From: Arthrobacter psychrochitiniphilus
GTDB taxonomy: Bacteria; Actinomycetota; Actinomycetes; Actinomycetales; Micrococcaceae
Length of the DNA: 64,000 bases
Reading direction: 5' to 3'
NCBI RefSeq assembly: GCF_003185915.1
Contig: NZ_QHLZ01000004.1
Coordinates: forward strand, 186,001 to 250,000
Under the pieces are notes generated by a model. The model saw only the letters and a program-made list of their open reading frames with translations, made no database searches and was not told the origin of the DNA. A program made the translations under genes and the position numbers. The first letter of the stretch is position 1. Each line of letters begins with the position of its first letter. Shown here one piece after another: positions 27,037 to 34,899 of this stretch.

Positions 27037-28047
27037 CTAGGCAAGCGGGGACAGTGCCAGGAAGAACAAGGCGCCGAGCATAACGCAGACAACGGGTGTG
27101 GCGATCCACGCCAGCGCAATTTTGAGCAGTACCCGCCCGTTGGTTGCGGAGAAACGCTGATTGGCTCCGGCGCCCACAATAGCGGCAGTGACAGTGTGCG
27201 TTGTTGACAGCGGCATGTGCAGACCAATGGCACCAACGAACAAAAGCCCGGCTCCCAGCATCTGGGCCACGGAACCGCGCATGGGATCTACCCGCACTAG
27301 CCGGTGGCCCAAAGTGTAGGAGATTCGCCAGCCACCAAACAAGGTGCCCAAGGCGAGCAGTGCCGCAGTGAACACCACCACCCACACGGGTATTTCCCCA
27401 GCACCAATGGACCCGGCCGCCACTAGCGCGAACAGGACAACCGCCGTGGTCCGCTGGCCATCTTGGAGACCATGACCAAAAGCCACGGCGGCGCCAGCTA
27501 CTGACTGCAATTGCCGGGCACGCCGGTTGACCCGGTTCGGAGCCGTATTCCGCGCCGCCCAGGAGGAAGGGTAAACCGCGGCGAAACCCAGCACAAACGC
27601 CACCAGCGGGGAAATCAACAGTGGCAGCAGCACCAGCGTGAACATGGTGGCATTGATGCCGTCCACGGGTGCGTAACCAATGACCGCCGAGCCCAGCGAC
27701 GCGCCGCCCAGGGAGCTGATGAGGGCATGTGTGGACGAGGAAGGGAAGCCGCGCCACCAGAGATAAATACCCCACAAGCAAGAGGAAATGAGGGCGGCCA
27801 GCAGCAGAATCAGCCCGATGCGTCCAGTGGGAACCATGAAAATTTTGTCCGCAAAGGCTGCCGTCAAAGCTACACTGGCCACGGCGCCGAGGCAGTTGAA
27901 CAGGCTGGCCAAAAGCACCGCAATGCTGGGTGTCAGGGCGCGGGTGCGCACGGAAAGTGCGACGGCGGCGGAGGCATCGCGGAAACCGTTCAGGAAGGCG
28001 AAAGTTGCGGCCGTGACGATCACGGCTCCGAGGAGGAACGCTATCAA
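27037..28047 (-). CDS. pit: inorganic phosphate transporter, PiT family
   Basis: 336 residues with about 9-10 membrane segments and the two-fold PiT repeat: LNGFRDASAAVALSV near the N-terminus and LSTTHTVTAAIVGAGA in the second half. The canonical GANDVAN motif is altered to NGFRDAS, so substrate preference may differ. Two bases separate its start from the stop of the DUF47 gene upstream, a pairing known as pit-pitA accessory (DUF47/PhoU-like). Together with pstSCAB the window holds a high- and a low-affinity phosphate system. Confidence 0.85.
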   Translation of the reverse strand: MIAFLLGAVIVTAATFAFLNGFRDASAAVALSVRTRALTPSIAVLLASLFNCLGAVASVALTAAFADKIFMVPTGRIGLILLLAALISSCLWGIYLWWRGFPSSSTHALISSLGGASLGSAVIGYAPVDGINATMFTLVLLPLLISPLVAFVLGFAAVYPSSWAARNTAPNRVNRRARQLQSVAGAAVAFGHGLQDGQRTTAVVLFALVAAGSIGAGEIPVWVVVFTAALLALGTLFGGWRISYTLGHRLVRVDPMRGSVAQMLGAGLLFVGAIGLHMPLSTTHTVTAAIVGAGANQRFSATNGRVLLKIALAWIATPVVCVMLGALFFLALSPLA

Positions 28048-28049
28048 GG

Positions 28050-28667
28050 TCAGGATTCCTTGACGATAATGCTGCCCACCTGTGTGGCCACCGTGCGCAA
28101 TTGACGGCTGGCTGCTGCGAATTGATTGGACAGGCTGCTGTACTTTGTAAATATGGTGGGGCTGTGGGCTTCCAGCAATTCTGCAACAACCACTCTGTGC
28201 GTGTGATCGGCCCGCTTGGACAGGCGCAGCACCTCCAGCCAGTAATCCTCTAGGCCGTCCAGATCATTGAGCGATTTCATGGCCGTCGCCGTGAGTTCTG
28301 CTTGGCGGGAGAGAATTTCCAATTGGTCGCTAATGCGTGTGGGAATGCGGTCCAGGACGTAGAGTTCAACCACTTCGCCGGCGCCCGTGAGGATCTCACT
28401 GGTTTCATTCAATAGCTGGCCCAGGATGTACAGGTCCTCGCGGGGCAGCGGGTTGATGAAACTGGTGCGCATATTTGTCAGGAGCGTGGCGAAGTTGGCG
28501 GTTGATTCCGCCTCTTGTTTACGCAGCGTTTCCGCCAAGGGGGTGAAATCTGCCCGGCCGGCACCCAGTAGCTCGGCCAGGGTTTGTGTGCCGGATAAAA
28601 TATGCTCTGACATGCGGGTCAGGGCCTGCAGCCCTGCAGTCTCTTGGGGGAAAAGTCGAAACTTCAC
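28050..28667 (-). CDS. DUF47 family (PhoU-like) regulator of phosphate transport
   Basis: 205 residues, almost entirely helical, without membrane segments. The opening MKFRLFPQETAGLQALTRMSEHILSG is typical of the DUF47/PhoU-like proteins that accompany Pit transporters. It probably controls or couples the transporter encoded two bases downstream. No metal-binding E/DxxxD clusters as clear as in PhoU are visible. Confidence 0.85.
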   Translation of the reverse strand: MKFRLFPQETAGLQALTRMSEHILSGTQTLAELLGAGRADFTPLAETLRKQEAESTANFATLLTNMRTSFINPLPREDLYILGQLLNETSEILTGAGEVVELYVLDRIPTRISDQLEILSRQAELTATAMKSLNDLDGLEDYWLEVLRLSKRADHTHRVVVAELLEAHSPTIFTKYSSLSNQFAAASRQLRTVATQVGSIIVKES

Positions 28668-28725
28668 GGCAAGACCTTTGTTCTTAGCGGATTCGCACGG
28701 ATTATCCCGGTAGCATCAGGGCAAA

Positions 28726-28819
28726 AAAGTGGTGCCGAACCGGGAGCGCCTCTCGGCACTAGGCCGCTCTAGGCGGCTATAAAATGGAGCCCGGGGGTTC
28801 CACGGTTCGGCACCACTTT
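28726..28819 (-). ncRNA. candidate branched structured RNA or complex terminator
   Basis: Perfect 17-bp outer stem: AAAGTGGTGCCGAACCG (28726-28742) pairs with 28803-28819. The 60-base interior can form smaller hairpins, read on the minus strand as GCCGC-CTAGA-GCGGC and GCC-GAGA-GGC. On the minus strand the stem ends in TTTTTT, so it can terminate transcription of the gene ending at 28874. The long branched loop is unusual for a simple terminator and suggests a small RNA. Confidence 0.4.
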
Positions 28820-28873
28820 CAGTCTTATACGTCTGGGCTCGAGTGTCAACTGGAGGCCCATGCGTGAGACTGA

Positions 28874-29521
28874 TTAGTCGAGTTCGCCTTTCCTCCATGA
28901 CTTGGCTGCGCTCTCTAAATCTTCGGCCGTGCGCACCAGTTGGCGGGCTTTTTTCGTCAAGGCAGTGGCGTGTTCGGGGTGAGCAACTCCACGTTCTACA
29001 GCCAAGGTGGCTTGACCTAACGCCACTACACGGCAAAACGCGGCGGAGCGGTCCAGGGCAATGTCAAAATCTCCGTCAAAGGCGCCGGAGAGGATAGCGT
29101 TTGCCATGGCGGTGATTTCTTCCGCGCCGGGCGGCTCAGCGACTCCGGCGACGGCGTTGGCTACTTGGGCTTTTTGCTGGCCTGCACGGAAAAACACGCT
29201 AATGCCTTCAGGATCGTGCAATGTTGCTGCGCGCAGGGCGTAGAGACGCCAGAGTGCGCCGGGGAGTGAGCGGGCGGGGCTTGCCGCCCACATTTCTGCG
29301 ATGGCCTCAAGCCCCTGCTTATCTGCAAGTTTGACAAGACGCTTGGTTATCTCTGGATCGTTACTTTCACGGCCGCCGCGGACCAGTGCGCGGGCGGCAA
29401 GGTGGGCGGCCTCGGAGACACGAGCCGGATCGATGCCGCCAGCGTGGTTCTCAAAGTCCGCAGGTGAGAACGGCACTGGTTTGTGCGGGCGGGGTGCGTT
29501 GGAAACTGGTCGATCATTCAT
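28874..29521 (-). CDS. conserved actinobacterial hypothetical protein
   Basis: 215 residues, mostly alpha-helical, no membrane segment or signal peptide. After a proline-rich start (PRPHKPVPFSPADFENHAGG) come several Ala/Leu-rich helices. I do not recognise a known domain. The ATG lies 161 bases from the divergently oriented tRNA-Lys gene. Good codon use and a clear start (ATG 29521) support it as a real gene. Confidence 0.7.
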   Translation of the reverse strand: MNDRPVSNAPRPHKPVPFSPADFENHAGGIDPARVSEAAHLAARALVRGGRESNDPEITKRLVKLADKQGLEAIAEMWAASPARSLPGALWRLYALRAATLHDPEGISVFFRAGQQKAQVANAVAGVAEPPGAEEITAMANAILSGAFDGDFDIALDRSAAFCRVVALGQATLAVERGVAHPEHATALTKKARQLVRTAEDLESAAKSWRKGELD

Positions 29522-29682
29522 GACACGACACTACCCCTGCCACCGGGCCGGGTCGAGAGAACGGGCCGGGCGCAAACAACATTCCGTGGCTCGATTGCAT
29601 TCTGGTGCATGCTGTGCGGTAGTCTAATATGCGTCAACTTTTGCAGCAGTGGATTCATTGTTGTGAGGGCGACGTTTAGGTC

Positions 29683-29755
29683 GGGCCTTTAGCTCAGTTG
29701 GTAGAGCATCGGACTTTTAATCCGTGGGTCGCGGGTTCGAGCCCCGCAGGGCCCA
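29683..29755 (+). tRNA. tRNA-Lys (anticodon TTT)
   Basis: 73-base cloverleaf. Acceptor GGGCCTT pairs with AGGGCCC (one G-T), the D arm is AGCTCAGTTGGTAGAGC, the anticodon loop CTTTTAA reads TTT, and the T arm is GCGGG-TTCGAGC-CCCGC. The discriminator is A; CCA is not encoded. The outermost anticodon-stem pair is T-T. Confidence 0.97.
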
Positions 29756-29764
29756 CCGACTTTT

Positions 29765-29809
29765 CAGCAGCCCGGAATCATGAAACATGGTTCCGGGCTG
29801 CTGCTTTTT
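29765..29809 (+). terminator. terminator after tRNA-Lys
   Basis: CAGCAGCCCGGAA (29765-29777) pairs with TTCCGGGCTGCTG (29791-29803), followed by CTTTTTC. It starts nine bases after the tRNA. Confidence 0.85.
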
Positions 29810-29865
29810 CTTCACCGAAGTTCAGCGAAAAAGCGCAAAAGCGAAAACGGGGAATGAAACGACGG

Positions 29866-30501
29866 TCAGTAGCCGCGTGAGGAATCCTCCAGCGTTGCGG
29901 CCGTGTCCAAGGCAGCAATGAACTCGTCGGTGGTGGTTGGTGTGGAGAACATGGGGTAGTTGAACTGGACTGAACTCTCGCCCTCCTGAACGCTTGTGGC
30001 GGCCACAGCGTCCGTCAGGGTGATGACGTTGTAGCCGCGTTCGTAAGCGGTGCGCATGGTTGACTCCACACAGCAGTTGGTCAGAAAACCTGCCAGCACC
30101 ACAGTCTTGATGCCTTTGGAACGCAGAATGAAGTCAAGGTTGGTGCTGCCAAAAGCGTCCAGACCGCGCTTACCTTCAATCACAATGTCTGATTCGAGCG
30201 GTGCAAAACGCTCCATGATTTCGGCGCCCCAAGCACCTTTCACAAACGCTGTGGCATCAACTACGCCCTTGAGAATTCCATAGGGATGTTTGGAGATTTC
30301 GTTGTAGCCGGGGGCGAAGCTGATGGGGGAGTGGATCACGGTGGTTCCGGCCTCCCGTGCAGCCGCCAACACTTTCTCTGCATTGTCCAAGGTGTTGTTG
30401 GCTGCCATGGAATCCTTCACGGCCTCATGCAAGACACCGCCTTCTGAGGTGAAATCATTTTGAAACTCAATAAAAACTACGGCTGTTGATTCCTTATCCA
30501 A
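29866..30501 (-). CDS. cysteine hydrolase of the isochorismatase family
   Basis: 211 residues. The single alpha/beta domain has the catalytic cysteine in [20 protein letters not shown] and the conserved lysine in [17 protein letters not shown]. At the first catalytic position the usual aspartate (…DMQNDF) is glutamate in VFIEFQNDF. Such proteins hydrolyse isochorismate, nicotinamide, N-carbamoyl compounds or others; the substrate cannot be told. It is transcribed toward the tRNA-Lys terminator and is divergent from pdxK. Confidence 0.82.
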   Translation of the reverse strand: MDKESTAVVFIEFQNDFTSEGGVLHEAVKDSMAANNTLDNAEKVLAAAREAGTTVIHSPISFAPGYNEISKHPYGILKGVVDATAFVKGAWGAEIMERFAPLESDIVIEGKRGLDAFGSTNLDFILRSKGIKTVVLAGFLTNCCVESTMRTAYERGYNVITLTDAVAATSVQEGESSVQFNYPMFSTPTTTDEFIAALDTAATLEDSSRGY

Positions 30502-30591
30502 GGCAATCTCCTAGAGGTTGGCACAAAAAATCTCATGGCAACGCTGAATCTACCTGCGGCCCGGCAACATTGGTAGGGCAACGCGAAGTGG

Positions 30592-30597
30592 CAAGAT
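30592..30597 (+). promoter_or_regulatory. -10-like box of a probable leaderless promoter for pdxK
   Basis: CAAGAT, six bases, then ATG 30604; the first base departs from TANNNT. No ribosome-binding site is seen. Confidence 0.35.
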
Positions 30598-30603
30598 AGT
30601 TCC

Positions 30604-31437
30604 ATGACACATAACGCCCCTGCGCTTGCCCTGACCATTGCCGGATCCGAAGCAACCGGCGGCGCCGGTGCCCAGGCTGACCTGAAAACGTTCCAAGAGC
30701 TGGGCGTTTTCGGCATTGTCAACCTGACGTGCATTGTCTCCTTTGACCCGAAGGACAACTGGAACCACCGCTTTGTTCCGGTGGAGCAGCAAGTCATTGC
30801 GGACCAGTTGGAAGCTACCTTGGCTGCCTACGGCGCAAACTCGGGAGCCCCCACCACCTTGGACACCGTCAAGCTCGGCATGATGGGTAGCCCCGCCACC
30901 ATCAGCACCGTGGAAACCGCGCTCAAAGCGGCCGCTTTCAAGAACGTGGTGCTGGACCCAGTACTGATCTGCAAGGGCCAGGAACCGGGTCATGCGCTGG
31001 ACACCGATCAGGCGCTCAAGGCTCAGCTTCTGCCGCTGGCAACCTTTGTCACACCTAACCACTTCGAAGCCGAGTCACTCTCGGGCATGAGCATTAATAA
31101 CGTTGAGGACCTGAAGGAAGCCGCCCGCAAAATCCATGCCATCAGCGGTGCAGCAGTCCTCGCCAAGGGTGGGGTGCGGCTGGAGGGGGAAGACGCCGTG
31201 GACGTTTTCTTTGATGGGCAGACCATGGAAGTCCTCACCGCGCCGAAAGTTGGTGAGGTGGCAGTTTCCGGCGCCGGATGTTCACTGGCCGCAGCCGTGA
31301 CGGCGGAATTGGCAAAGGGTGCCACCCCGCTGGAAGCGGCCCGCACAGCCAAGGCATTTGTCACTGAGGGCATCAAAAACCGGGTGGTTTCGGGTGCCCC
31401 GTTCACCGCTCTGTGGCAGGGCAGCATGTGCGCCTAA
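30604..31437 (+). CDS. pdxK: pyridoxine/pyridoxal/hydroxymethylpyrimidine kinase (ThiD-like PdxK)
   Basis: 277 residues of the ribokinase fold. The opening [20 protein letters not shown] and the active-site [20 protein letters not shown] place it with ThiD-type kinases; the cysteine in GAGC is the lid residue of the dual vitamin B6/HMP kinases. FDPKDNWNH closely resembles the corresponding region of Bacillus subtilis PdxK. It phosphorylates B6 vitamers to the 5'-phosphate in salvage. No thiamine genes are adjacent, in favour of the B6 role. Confidence 0.8.
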   Translation: MTHNAPALALTIAGSEATGGAGAQADLKTFQELGVFGIVNLTCIVSFDPKDNWNHRFVPVEQQVIADQLEATLAAYGANSGAPTTLDTVKLGMMGSPATISTVETALKAAAFKNVVLDPVLICKGQEPGHALDTDQALKAQLLPLATFVTPNHFEAESLSGMSINNVEDLKEAARKIHAISGAAVLAKGGVRLEGEDAVDVFFDGQTMEVLTAPKVGEVAVSGAGCSLAAAVTAELAKGATPLEAARTAKAFVTEGIKNRVVSGAPFTALWQGSMCA

Positions 31438-31491
31438 CATGTGGGGCGAGCCGGGGATCGCTGCACTGTTGCCAGCGCCAGCACAGTGTGC

Positions 31492-31497
31492 CAAGCT
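31492..31497 (+). promoter_or_regulatory. -10-like box of a probable leaderless promoter for the small GNAT gene
   Basis: CAAGCT, six bases, then ATG 31504; same spacing as the other leaderless starts, first base off consensus. Confidence 0.35.
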
Positions 31498-31503
31498 CAC
31501 ATT

Positions 31504-31839
31504 ATGAGCGTGAACGAAGCCTTGGAAGCAGACCCCTTCGATGCCACAGTGCGCCTGGTGCGCAACGATGCCCGGCTCCGGTATGAGCTCTATGCGGGGC
31601 AGGAACTGGCCGTGATCATCACGTTCGAGGAGCTGCCAGGGCACATTGATCTGATCCACACCGTGGGCCAGCCCGGCTTTGAGGGCCGCGGACTGGCGAA
31701 GGTGCTGGCCCGCTACGCGCTGGATGACGTGGTGGCGTCCGGCAAACGGATCATCCCGCACTGCAGCTACGTGGTCAGGTTTTTAGAAAAACATCCCGAA
31801 CCGTATCTGCAGTACACAGATTTCCCCGAGGCAGCGTAG
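31504..31839 (+). CDS. small GCN5-like N-acetyltransferase (COG2388/YjdJ type)
   Basis: 111 residues from ATG 31504. The acetyl-CoA-binding region is present as GFEGRGLAKVLARYALDDV, followed by the typical ending RIIPHCSYVVRFLEKHPEP. Members of this compact family bind acetyl-CoA, but their acceptors are mostly unknown. It touches the downstream dehydrogenase gene directly (stop TAG then ATG), so the two are translated from one message. Confidence 0.82.
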   Translation: MSVNEALEADPFDATVRLVRNDARLRYELYAGQELAVIITFEELPGHIDLIHTVGQPGFEGRGLAKVLARYALDDVVASGKRIIPHCSYVVRFLEKHPEPYLQYTDFPEAA

Positions 31840-32601
31840 ATGGGCCGCCCCGTGGCGCTGATTACCGGCGCCACCTCCGGTCTGGGGGCCGAATTCGCCC
31901 AGCAGCTTGGCCGGGCACAGCATGATTTGGTGCTGGTGGGCCGTGATGTGGACCGGCTCGAGGTCAAAGCTGTGCGCCTGCGCAATGACTTTGGCATTGA
32001 CGTTGATGTTTTGCCTGCGGACCTCATAACGGACGACGGCGTGGCCACCGTCGCTGCCCGGCTGGCGGACCCTGCCGTTCCCGTCTCGGTGCTGGTGAAC
32101 AACGCCGGATTCAGTCTGGTCAAGGCCTTTGAGAAGAACACGGTGCAGGATGAAGCCGAACACCTGCGCATTCTGGCCCAGACTCCCATGGAACTCACTC
32201 ACGCCGTGCTGCCGGGGATGCTGGAACGCGGCAACGGCCGCATCATTAATGTTTCAAGCGTCTCCGCCTTCATTCCACGCGGAACGTACGGAGCGGCCAA
32301 GGCGTGGGGCTTAAGCTTTAGCCGGTTCGCCAACCTTAGGTACAGCCCGCGTGGGGTGAAAGTTACGGCCATCTGCCCGGGTTTTGTGCACACCGAATTC
32401 CACGAGCGCATGGGTGCGGACATGGGCGGCGTGAAGCCATGGATGTGGCTTGAGGTCGGTCAAGTGGTGCGCGAAGGCCTGGCAGCTAACGCGGCGGGCA
32501 AAGCCGTGTCCATCCCGTCGCGGCGCTACCGGGTGCTCATGGGGTTGGCGAAACTAGTCCCGGATGGGTTAGCCGCTGCGGCTGGCAACCGGGGCAGGTG
32601 A
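31840..32601 (+). CDS. short-chain dehydrogenase/reductase (SDR)
   Basis: 253 residues. Rossmann signature TGATSGLGAEFA (TGxxxGxG) near residues 9-20, NNAG at about 87-90, catalytic serine in INVSSVSAF and a YGAAKAW catalytic Tyr-xxx-Lys. The acidic/basic pattern after strand 2 (GRDVDRL) suggests NADP. Substrate unknown. It starts directly at the stop of the GNAT gene. Confidence 0.9.
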   Translation: MGRPVALITGATSGLGAEFAQQLGRAQHDLVLVGRDVDRLEVKAVRLRNDFGIDVDVLPADLITDDGVATVAARLADPAVPVSVLVNNAGFSLVKAFEKNTVQDEAEHLRILAQTPMELTHAVLPGMLERGNGRIINVSSVSAFIPRGTYGAAKAWGLSFSRFANLRYSPRGVKVTAICPGFVHTEFHERMGADMGGVKPWMWLEVGQVVREGLAANAAGKAVSIPSRRYRVLMGLAKLVPDGLAAAAGNRGR

Positions 32602-32645
32602 AATTTCACCCGCCCTCGAGACGTTGGCACGCTCTCGACGCAGCA

Positions 32646-32771
32646 GGAGGACGTGGGTGGGCCCACGCGTCTGAGGGGCCCCGGCTGAGGGACGAGGCTA
32701 GGGGAGGACGTGGGTGGGCCCACGCGTCTGAGGGGCCCCGGCTGAGGGACGAGGCTAGGGGAGGACGTGGG
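32646..32771. repeat. 57-bp tandem repeat, two full copies plus a 12-base part
   Basis: The unit begins GGAGGACGTGGG at 32646, 32703 and 32760; the two complete units are identical. Each contains a CGTGGG/CCCACG hairpin and a GGGGCCCC palindrome. The array lies between the convergent SDR and MFS genes. The period is a multiple of three but no coding gene is supported there. Confidence 0.9.
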
Positions 32772-32773
32772 GA

Positions 32774-34381
32774 CTATGCGTCCACAGCTTCCGGCCTACC
32801 CACGGTAACGGGGATACCTGTACCTGGAGTTGGCGGCTCGTAGGAGTCGTCAAAGGGCAGGTAGTCCATGTCCAGCAGCGGATTTTCATCCTGCGTGGCC
32901 ACAAGTTCGTGAGCCTCTTCTAGAGTTGCCACACTCGGCATGGAGCCGGGCAGTGGTTTCTGGGCCGATTCTCGCAAGAAGTAAATGGCCACCGCGCCGA
33001 TGGCCGAGGTCAGAATCAGATAATACGCGGGCATCATGTCGTTGCCTGTGAGTTTGATCAAACCCTTCATGATGAAAGGGGCCGTACCGCCAAAGATCGC
33101 CACCGCAAAGTTGTAGGAAATCCCCATGCCTCCGTATCTACTGGACGTGGGGAAGAGTGCTGGCAGTGCGGAGGCCAGATTTGAGACGTAGAACGTCACT
33201 GGGAAGGCGATCAGTGCCAAGCCGAGCAGCGTGGTCCACACGGGCCCAACGGCGATGAGCATGAAGGCTGGCACGGCCAGCACCACGGTGCTCAGTGCAC
33301 CAACCCAGAGAATGGGCCGGCGCCCCACCTTGTCAGAGAGGCGGCCCGTTAGGGGTATGCACACCGCCATGGCAACAAGAATGGGAATGGTCAGAATTGT
33401 TCCGTGCACGGGATCGTAACCCATTGAGTCACTTAGGTACGTGGGCATATAGGAGGTCAACGCATAGCCCGCCGTGTTCGCCGCGGCCACGAGAACCATG
33501 GCGAGAACGATCTGACGCCAGTAGACCTTGACAAGGCGGACGGGCCCGCCGGAAGCGTCCTCGTCTGCTGCTGCGGCAGACTTGGAATTGGCCTCATTGG
33601 CATCCAACGTTGCCTGGAATTGGGGGGATTCCTCAATTTTCATCCGGAAGTAGACGGCAATTAAGCCCAGCGGTCCCGCAATCAGGAACGGAATACGCCA
33701 GCCCCATTGCTCCATGGCTTCTTGCCCCAGTGTCAGCTGCATTACCGACACCAGTGCGGCACCGATGGCGAACCCCATATAGCTGCCCAGGTCCAAGATG
33801 CTGGCGAAGAAGCCGCGGCGTTTATCTGGGGCGTATTCACTGACAAAGGTGGTTGCGCCAGCATACTCACCGCCAGTGGAAAAGCCCTGGATCAGCTTGA
33901 CCACCACAAGAAGCACGGCTGCCCATATGCCAATTTGGCTATATCCGGGCAGTAGTCCCACGGCGAAGGTGGAGGCGGCCATGACAATCAAGGTTGCTGC
34001 GAGCACCTTCTGGCGACCCACTTTGTCACCTAGCCAGCCAAACACCACGCCACCGAGTGGACGGGCCAAGAATGTGGCCGCAAAAGTTCCTAGGAGAAAG
34101 AGTGTCTGGACGTCTTTGTCGGCAGTTGGGAGGAAGACGGGGCCCATGGTCCCGATCAGGTAGCCGAAGACACCAACGTCATACCATTCCATGGTGTTGC
34201 CCACCACAGTGCCACTGAGTGCTTTTTTCAGCATGGGCCCGTTGACAATATTGACGTCACCCACGCCTAGACGGCGCTTTTTTAATGTGGGCAGGCGAGC
34301 CTTTTTTGCTCGAACCTGCGATGGGCCTGCGGTGTCCTTGACACCTGTTTCCGGTTGAATCGTGCTTGGGTCTATGGGCAT
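32774..34381 (-). CDS. MFS transporter of the metabolite:H+ symporter family (ProP-like)
   Basis: 535 residues with 12 membrane segments. The N-terminal NTMEWYDVGVFGYL and the loop GWLGDKVGRQKVL are hallmarks of the MHS group that includes ProP (proline/betaine) and KgtP/ShiA. Both ends are extended: about 55 basic cytoplasmic residues before segment 1 and about 60 acidic residues after segment 12. The substrate cannot be fixed; an osmolyte or organic acid is likely. GGGGA precedes ATG 34381. Confidence 0.82.
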   Translation of the reverse strand: MPIDPSTIQPETGVKDTAGPSQVRAKKARLPTLKKRRLGVGDVNIVNGPMLKKALSGTVVGNTMEWYDVGVFGYLIGTMGPVFLPTADKDVQTLFLLGTFAATFLARPLGGVVFGWLGDKVGRQKVLAATLIVMAASTFAVGLLPGYSQIGIWAAVLLVVVKLIQGFSTGGEYAGATTFVSEYAPDKRRGFFASILDLGSYMGFAIGAALVSVMQLTLGQEAMEQWGWRIPFLIAGPLGLIAVYFRMKIEESPQFQATLDANEANSKSAAAADEDASGGPVRLVKVYWRQIVLAMVLVAAANTAGYALTSYMPTYLSDSMGYDPVHGTILTIPILVAMAVCIPLTGRLSDKVGRRPILWVGALSTVVLAVPAFMLIAVGPVWTTLLGLALIAFPVTFYVSNLASALPALFPTSSRYGGMGISYNFAVAIFGGTAPFIMKGLIKLTGNDMMPAYYLILTSAIGAVAIYFLRESAQKPLPGSMPSVATLEEAHELVATQDENPLLDMDYLPFDDSYEPPTPGTGIPVTVGRPEAVDA

Positions 34382-34502
34382 TTGCTCATCCCCTTAAGGA
34401 GGCTGGTTGCTTGCGACTTACGTTTGTTTCTTTTCGGACAGACCATCAATTCTAGCAGATACGGCATTTTGACCCTCAGAAAGGGGTCTTATCAACACCG
34501 TG

Positions 34503-34549
34503 AAAGCCCCACCAAAAGCGGCCAAATAGCGAGATTTTGGCAGGGCTTT
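34503..34549 (-). terminator. terminator of the fructose PTS operon
   Basis: A 15-bp stem (34503-34517 with 34535-34549) that is fully paired as minus-strand RNA if two G-U wobbles are counted, with A/T-rich outer bases. It lies 11 bases after the ptsH stop. Confidence 0.6.
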
Positions 34550-34560
34550 AGGATCGGGGA

Positions 34561-34836
34561 TCAGGCGTCGTGGTTGGTCTCAAGGATGCGAACCAAGGCG
34601 TCCAAAGCCTCGCCGGCGGAGTCATCATCGGTGCGCAGCACCACCACTTCCCCGTGCTCCACACCGAGGCTCATGAGCGCGAGCATGCTGTCTGCGCCCA
34701 CGGCATCTTCTGCGGGTTCGCCCACACGCGCAATGCTCACTTCTGCCTCCAGTTCACCGGCGGCGTCGGCGAAGATCGATGCCGGGCGGGCGTGCAGTCC
34801 AACGGTGCTGGCGATAGTGGCGGTGCGTTCAATCAT
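34561..34836 (-). CDS. ptsH: phosphocarrier protein HPr
   Basis: 91 residues. The phosphorylatable histidine is H15 in STVGLHARPAS, and a serine at position 49 (GADSMLALMSLG) lies where the regulatory serine of HPr stands. It passes phosphate from enzyme I to the EIIA domains of FruA and, most likely, to DhaM. Last gene of the fru operon, 63 bases after ptsI. Confidence 0.96.
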   Translation of the reverse strand: MIERTATIASTVGLHARPASIFADAAGELEAEVSIARVGEPAEDAVGADSMLALMSLGVEHGEVVVLRTDDDSAGEALDALVRILETNHDA

Positions 34837-34899
34837 GGTGTGCTCCAGGTCTTGAGTTGGGAATGTTTAAAGTGCGGGGCGGGTGTGCCCCGCAAACGG

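Noticed and set aside
29755..29866. Integration (att) site at the 3' end of tRNA-Lys
   Set aside because: No integrase, no direct repeat of the tRNA end nearby, and a normal terminator follows at once.
32646..32771. Possible CRISPR array
   Set aside because: The repeats are directly adjacent without unique spacers, and no cas genes are in the window.
32598..32843. Open frame across the 57-bp repeats coding for a repeated GRGWAHASEGPRLRDEA peptide
   Set aside because: It has no ribosome-binding site, is only open because the repeat length is a multiple of three, and runs into the MFS gene on the other strand.
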